From the NCBI GenBank assembly GCA_900546075.1, contig URBH01000046.1, forward strand, positions 1-17,851: a stretch of DNA of 17,851 bases, given 5' to 3'. Position 1 is the first letter of the stretch, and the number at the start of each line of letters is the position of its first letter. Of this stretch, positions 14,874-17,851 are shown piece after piece. The notes beneath the pieces were generated by a model that was not told the DNA's origin, searched no databases, and was given only the letters and a program-made list of their open reading frames with translations. The translations under genes and the position numbers were made by a program. This DNA is from an uncultured Eubacteriales bacterium (GTDB lineage: Bacteria; Bacillota; Clostridia; Oscillospirales; Oscillospiraceae).

Positions 14874-15531
14874 CGCCCCACTTCGTTAAAATGTATTTCG
14901 GTTCCGCCGGATTTTCCTCCAGCTTCTCCCGCAGACGGCGGATATGCACGTCCACGGTGCGGATGTCACTGCGGTATTCGTATGCCCAGATGGTGTCCAG
15001 CAGCGCTTCCCGGGAGTAGACCCGGTTGGGATTGCGCATGAGAAATTCGATGACGTCGAATTCCTTGGCGGTCAGATCGGCCAGCTGGCCGTTTCTGTAG
15101 GCGTTCCGGGCGTCCAAATCCAGGGTGATGGTGCCGATGGTCAGGCTGTTTCCCGCAGCCTTTTCCTCGGTGCGTCCGGCGCGGCGCAGCAGGGCGCGGA
15201 TTCTCGCTTTCAGTTCCAGAATGTTGAAGGGCTTCGTCAGGTAATCGTCCGCCCCGTGGTCAAAGCCGATGAGCTTGTCCATGTCGTCGCCTTTGGCGGT
15301 GAGCATGATAATGGGTACGTCGGAAAACTCCCGGATTTTGGCGCAGGCGGAAAGCCCGTCCATGTTGGGCATCATCACGTCCAGAACTACCAGGTCCGGG
15401 TGCTGAGCCTGCACCGCCTGGACGGCTTCCAGACCGTCGCTGCCGGTGATGACCTCGTAGCCCTCGTTCTGCAAATTGAAGCGAATGCCCTTTACCAGAA
15501 GGGCTTCGTCGTCTACCACTAAGATTTTCAT
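14851..15531 (-). CDS. OmpR/PhoB-family response regulator
   Basis: This DNA-binding transcription regulator is phosphorylated by the adjacent kinase. Numbered from the outer ATG, the receiver domain has acidic residues D9/D10, phospho-acceptor D53 (VVLDVMMPNMDG), T80 (IIMLTAKG) and K102 (YLTKPF). The winged-helix domain (about 133-227) has LTAKEFDVIEFLMRNPNRVYSRE and DIRTVDVHIRRLREKL, then ILTKWGVGYYF. Two in-frame ATGs exist, at 15537 and 15531. GGAGG abuts the first directly but is 6 nt from the second, and the family begins MKILVVDDE, so I chose 15531. The alternative would overlap the comEA-like stop by ATGA. The 3' end overlaps the kinase gene by 23 nt. Confidence 0.95.
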   Translation of the reverse strand: MKILVVDDEALLVKGIRFNLQNEGYEVITGSDGLEAVQAVQAQHPDLVVLDVMMPNMDGLSACAKIREFSDVPIIMLTAKGDDMDKLIGFDHGADDYLTKPFNILELKARIRALLRRAGRTEEKAAGNSLTIGTITLDLDARNAYRNGQLADLTAKEFDVIEFLMRNPNRVYSREALLDTIWAYEYRSDIRTVDVHIRRLREKLEENPAEPKYILTKWGVGYYFRK

Positions 15532-15533
15532 TT

Positions 15534-15920
15534 TCATCCTCCAACTGTGATAAGGTCAAGTATGGCGTCCAATCGCTTTTCCCCGATGCCCTCCACATTC
15601 TGTAGCTCCTGGGTGGAAAGAAAGCTGCCGTTTTCCTCCCGGTAGGCGACGATGCGCCCGGCGAGAACCTCCCCGATGCCGGGAAGCGCCGTGAGCTGCT
15701 CTGCGTCCGCCCGGTTGATGTCGATGGGGAAGGTGACGGCCACGGTCTCCGGGGTGGTCGGCTCCGGACAGGTGGTCTGGGGCGGGAGCGTCTGCATAGC
15801 GGCGGGAACGGACAGCTCCACGCTGCCGTGACTGCCGTTTCTGCCCAGAAAGAAGCCCAGGGTGAAGACGGCAAAAAGAAGGGTTACGGCGACAAGAATG
15901 CTGAGCCGCGGTTTTTTCAT
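15534..15920 (-). CDS. ComEA-like helix-hairpin-helix protein
   Basis: This 128-residue protein has an N-terminal membrane anchor (residues 7-27), then a linker rich in Pro and Thr, then a ComEA helix-hairpin-helix domain at about 65-125. The domain reads IDINRADAEQLTALPGIGEVLAGRIVAYREENGSF, then ELQNVEGIGEKRLDAI; the two PGIG/EGIG turns are the DNA-backbone-binding hairpins. ComEA proteins bind incoming double-stranded DNA outside the membrane during transformation. Here the DUF-like SLBB domain of longer ComEA proteins is missing, so it is a short form. The start ATG 15920 has GGGAGG 9 nt upstream. It is the first gene of the five-gene operon. A role in DNA uptake is likely by family but not shown by the rest of the window, which has no comEC. 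Confidence 0.87.
   Translation of the reverse strand: MKKPRLSILVAVTLLFAVFTLGFFLGRNGSHGSVELSVPAAMQTLPPQTTCPEPTTPETVAVTFPIDINRADAEQLTALPGIGEVLAGRIVAYREENGSFLSTQELQNVEGIGEKRLDAILDLITVGG
15538..15542 (-). promoter_or_regulatory. Ribosome binding site that decides the response-regulator start
   Basis: GGAGG on the minus strand lies immediately before ATG 15537 and 6 nt before ATG 15531. Only the second spacing is workable for normal initiation. The site is inside the end of the comEA-like gene. Confidence 0.6.
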
Positions 15921-15938
15921 GGGAATCTGCCTCCCGGA

Positions 15939-15967
15939 TTGACTAGAGGGGGAAAAGCTGTTATAAT
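15939..15967 (+). promoter_or_regulatory. SigA-type promoter of the PBP5-like gene
   Basis: TTGACT (15939-15944) and a perfect TATAAT (15962-15967) are separated by 17 bp. The start is expected near 15974, giving a 60-nt leader. It is the strongest promoter in the window by consensus. Confidence 0.85.
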
Positions 15968-15976
15968 ATCTCTATC

Positions 15977-16005
15977 ATTATACACGACTTTTCACTGCTG
16001 GACAA
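15977..16005 (-). promoter_or_regulatory. SigA-type promoter of the comEA-like - exoA operon
   Basis: On the minus strand TTGTCC (16000-16005) and a perfect TATAAT (15977-15982) are separated by 17 bp, with a start near 15970. Its -10 is 9 bp from the opposing -10 of the PBP5-like gene, so the two polymerase footprints overlap. Confidence 0.75.
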
Positions 16006-16034
16006 GTCCGGCGAAGAAATATTGAGGGGAAAAT

Positions 16035-17519
16035 ATGAAAAAATTGAGATTGTTAAGCTTGCTTCTGTGTGTGGCACTCCTCTGTCAGACGGCGATTCCG
16101 GCATCTGCCGCGGAGACCGTCGCGTCTACCCAGGAAACGCAGCCCGTCGAGCAGCAGACTGCCCAGATTCCCTTCGGCCAGGTCTGCATTGAAAACGGCT
16201 GCCGCACCCTGAACGGTATGCGCCCTCTGGCGGGAAGCGACAGCCGGCTGGATACGGCGGTGGCGGCCTTCGCCTTTGAGACGAATACCGAGACGGTCAT
16301 CTACTCCTACAATCCCGACACCAAGCTGCCCACCGGTACCCTTGCCAAGATGGTCACGGCGCTGGTGGCAATCGAAAACAGCAACCTGGACGACATCGTC
16401 ACCTGCTCGGAAGGCATCCAGTCCAAGGTGCCGGGAAGCAGTCTGAAACTGAGTCCCAACCTGAAAAGCAGCGAGCAGCTGACCGTGAACGATCTGCTTC
16501 ACGCGCTGCTGATGATCGGCGCCAACGACGCCGCCGTGGCGCTGGCGGAGCATGTGGCGGGTACCACCGAGCGCTTCAAGGAAATGATGAACGCCCGGGT
16601 CAAGCAGATGGGCTGCGTCACCACGGAGTTTGGCAACATCTCCGGTCTGGATACGGCAACATCCTACACCACCGCCCGGGAAATGGTGAAGATCACCATG
16701 GAAGTGACCAAAAACGAGACTTTCGCGGAGATTTTCAAGACGGCGACCTATAAGATCCCCGCGACAAACTTGGTCGAGAAGGAGCGCCCTCTCACCACGA
16801 CGAACTATTTGGTCGACAACCACATCGTTCCCCAGTTCATGAGTACCCGCTATACCGGCGGCCTTGCCAGCTACACGGAAAACTCCGGGGCAGGCGTTGC
16901 CTGTACCGCGGAATACAACAACATGCGCGTCGTGTTCGTGGTCATGGGCGCTACCCGTAAAACCAACGAGGAAACCGGTACGGTGGAGTCCTACGGTAAC
17001 TTTGAAGAAGTAACCGAGCTTGCCAATTACGTTTTCAACAACTATAAGGTCAACCGGATAATTTACGACGGCATGGCGGTGAACCAGTGGCCGGTGTCCG
17101 GCGGCGAATGCCAGGTGGTGGGACAGTCTTTCACGGATGTGGATACCGTGGTTCCCGCCAGTGTGCAGATGAAAAATTACGTCATGAACTACACCGTGGA
17201 GGGCGGCGGCATGACCGCGCCCATCAAGAAGGACGATAAGATCGCCACGATGGAGGTCTGGTATCAGAATTCCTGCGTCACGGAGGTGGAGCTGTACGCC
17301 ATGGCGGACGTCCGGGCGACGGGGGACACCGGCGTGTCCATCCGCTCCAACGGAGAGAAGGACGGCGTCGGCGGCTCCGGCGTGCTGTCCACCATCGGAA
17401 CCATCTGCGTGATCGGTCTGGGGCTTGTGGGCGCGTATCTGGCCTTCAATTCCTTTATGCGCTCCCGCATCCGCGCCCAGCGCCGCCGGAGACGGGCAGA
17501 ACGCAGGAGGAGCCGGTAA
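16035..17519 (+). CDS. PBP5-family (S11) protein with altered active-site motifs, probable pseudoenzyme
   Basis: The protein has 494 residues, with a signal peptide ending at about ASA|AE (24-26). A D-alanyl-D-alanine carboxypeptidase-like domain (about 65-310) and a PBP5_C-like beta domain (about 338-425) follow. A C-terminal membrane helix (450-475) and a very basic tail (RIRAQRRRRRAERRRSR) complete it. The surrounding family pattern is intact (DLLHALLM..., NDAAVALAEHVAG, FGNISGLD, YTTAREM). The three catalytic motifs are not: SxxK is TLAK (T102, K105), SxN is GAN (162-164) and KTG is YTG (273-275). With the serine nucleophile replaced, ordinary carboxypeptidase activity is unlikely. A regulatory or binding role in peptidoglycan maturation is inference. 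The start ATG 16035 follows GAGGGG about 5 nt upstream. The UDG gene begins 2 nt after its stop. Confidence 0.88.
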   Translation: MKKLRLLSLLLCVALLCQTAIPASAAETVASTQETQPVEQQTAQIPFGQVCIENGCRTLNGMRPLAGSDSRLDTAVAAFAFETNTETVIYSYNPDTKLPTGTLAKMVTALVAIENSNLDDIVTCSEGIQSKVPGSSLKLSPNLKSSEQLTVNDLLHALLMIGANDAAVALAEHVAGTTERFKEMMNARVKQMGCVTTEFGNISGLDTATSYTTAREMVKITMEVTKNETFAEIFKTATYKIPATNLVEKERPLTTTNYLVDNHIVPQFMSTRYTGGLASYTENSGAGVACTAEYNNMRVVFVVMGATRKTNEETGTVESYGNFEEVTELANYVFNNYKVNRIIYDGMAVNQWPVSGGECQVVGQSFTDVDTVVPASVQMKNYVMNYTVEGGGMTAPIKKDDKIATMEVWYQNSCVTEVELYAMADVRATGDTGVSIRSNGEKDGVGGSGVLSTIGTICVIGLGLVGAYLAFNSFMRSRIRAQRRRRRAERRRSR

Positions 17520-17521
17520 CG

Positions 17522-17851
17522 ATGCTGAACTGGGACGGACTGAAAAGCGTCTGCGCCGACTGCACCCGCTGCGGCCTGTGCGAGACGAGACATAACGTGG
17601 TGTTCGGCGTGGGGAATGAGGACGCGGACGTCATGTTCGTGGGAGAAGGCCCCGGGGAACAGGAGGACTTGAAGGGGCAGCCCTTTGTCGGCCCGGCGGG
17701 GAAGTTGCTGGACGACATGCTGTGCATCATCGACCTGAGCCGGGAGACGAACTGCTATATCGCCAACATCGTCAAGTGCCGCCCACCCCACAACCGCGAC
17801 CCCCTGGAAACGGAGCAGGACGCCTGCATCGGCTATCTGCGCAATCAGGTG
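17522..17851 (+). CDS. Uracil-DNA glycosylase, family 4/5 iron-sulfur type (partial, runs off the right edge)
   Basis: The first 110 codons are present. The enzyme removes uracil from DNA in the cytoplasm as the first step of base-excision repair. C14 and C17 (DCTRCGLC) plus C86 (IVKCRPP) and C102 (DACIGYL) are placed as the four cysteine ligands of the [4Fe-4S] cluster in this family. The catalytic motif GEGPGEQEDLKGQPFVGPAG (41-60) and the NIVKCRPPHNRDP segment (82-94) are intact. The start ATG 17522 is 2 nt past the PBP5-like stop, with AGGAGG at 17505-17510. It is probably co-transcribed with the PBP5-like gene. With exoA nearby, two base-excision enzymes flank the divergent promoter region. 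Confidence 0.93.
   Translation, partial: MLNWDGLKSVCADCTRCGLCETRHNVVFGVGNEDADVMFVGEGPGEQEDLKGQPFVGPAGKLLDDMLCIIDLSRETNCYIANIVKCRPPHNRDPLETEQDACIGYLRNQV

Noticed and set aside
13605..15041. Plus-strand 478-codon frame across the kinase gene
   Set aside because: Antisense shadow of a well-supported histidine kinase and response regulator.

Overview
The window reads as chromosomal DNA from a GC-rich Gram-positive of the Clostridia, most likely an Oscillospiraceae/Ruminococcaceae-type gut bacterium. This rests on strong AGGAGG-type ribosome binding sites, SigA-like -35/-10 promoters with 16-17 bp spacers, lipoboxes, an LtaS-like enzyme, a GerMN lipoprotein and an EndoA/NdoA-type toxin. The taxonomic call is inference. 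No rRNA, tRNA, CRISPR array, insertion sequence or prophage was seen.

Layout. (1) 1-1827, minus: the N-terminal 609 codons of a large secreted beta-helix repeat protein, running off the left edge. Its 130-nt leader carries two overlapping perfect palindromes. (2) 2123-2647, plus: a GNAT acetyltransferase, divergent from (1). (3) 2700-4619, minus: an LtaS-like membrane phosphoglycerol transferase/sulfatase, sharing a bidirectional terminator with (2). (4) 4802-6193, plus: asnS, with no T-box leader. (5) 6331-7770, minus: an NCS2 purine permease. (6) 8085-9311, minus: a cytoplasmic M28 metallopeptidase. (7) 9691-12135, plus: a 28-codon small ORF, nnrD, a LolA/YdcC-like lipoprotein, an ndoA (mazF) toxin without its antitoxin, and a hypothetical protein. 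(8) 15920 down to 12176, minus: an operon comEA-like / response regulator / histidine kinase / GerMN lipoprotein / exoA, in which every junction overlaps. (9) 16035 to the right edge, plus: a PBP5-family protein whose three active-site motifs are all altered, followed 2 nt later by a family 4/5 uracil-DNA glycosylase that runs off the window.

How the parts relate. Block 7 looks like a shortened version of the Firmicutes acpS/nnr - ydcC - alr - ndoAI - ndoA neighbourhood, with alr and the antitoxin gone. Block 8 couples an envelope-sensing two-component pair to DNA-handling proteins (ComEA-like, ExoA) and a GerMN lipoprotein. Blocks 8 and 9 fire from promoters whose -10 boxes lie 9 bp apart on opposite strands, so RNA polymerase binding at the two should be mutually exclusive.

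Most genes are ordinary housekeeping. The items most worth a second look are the degenerate PBP5-family protein, the orphan toxin in a compressed conserved cluster, the translationally coupled small ORF ahead of nnrD, and the paired palindromes in the surface-protein leader.
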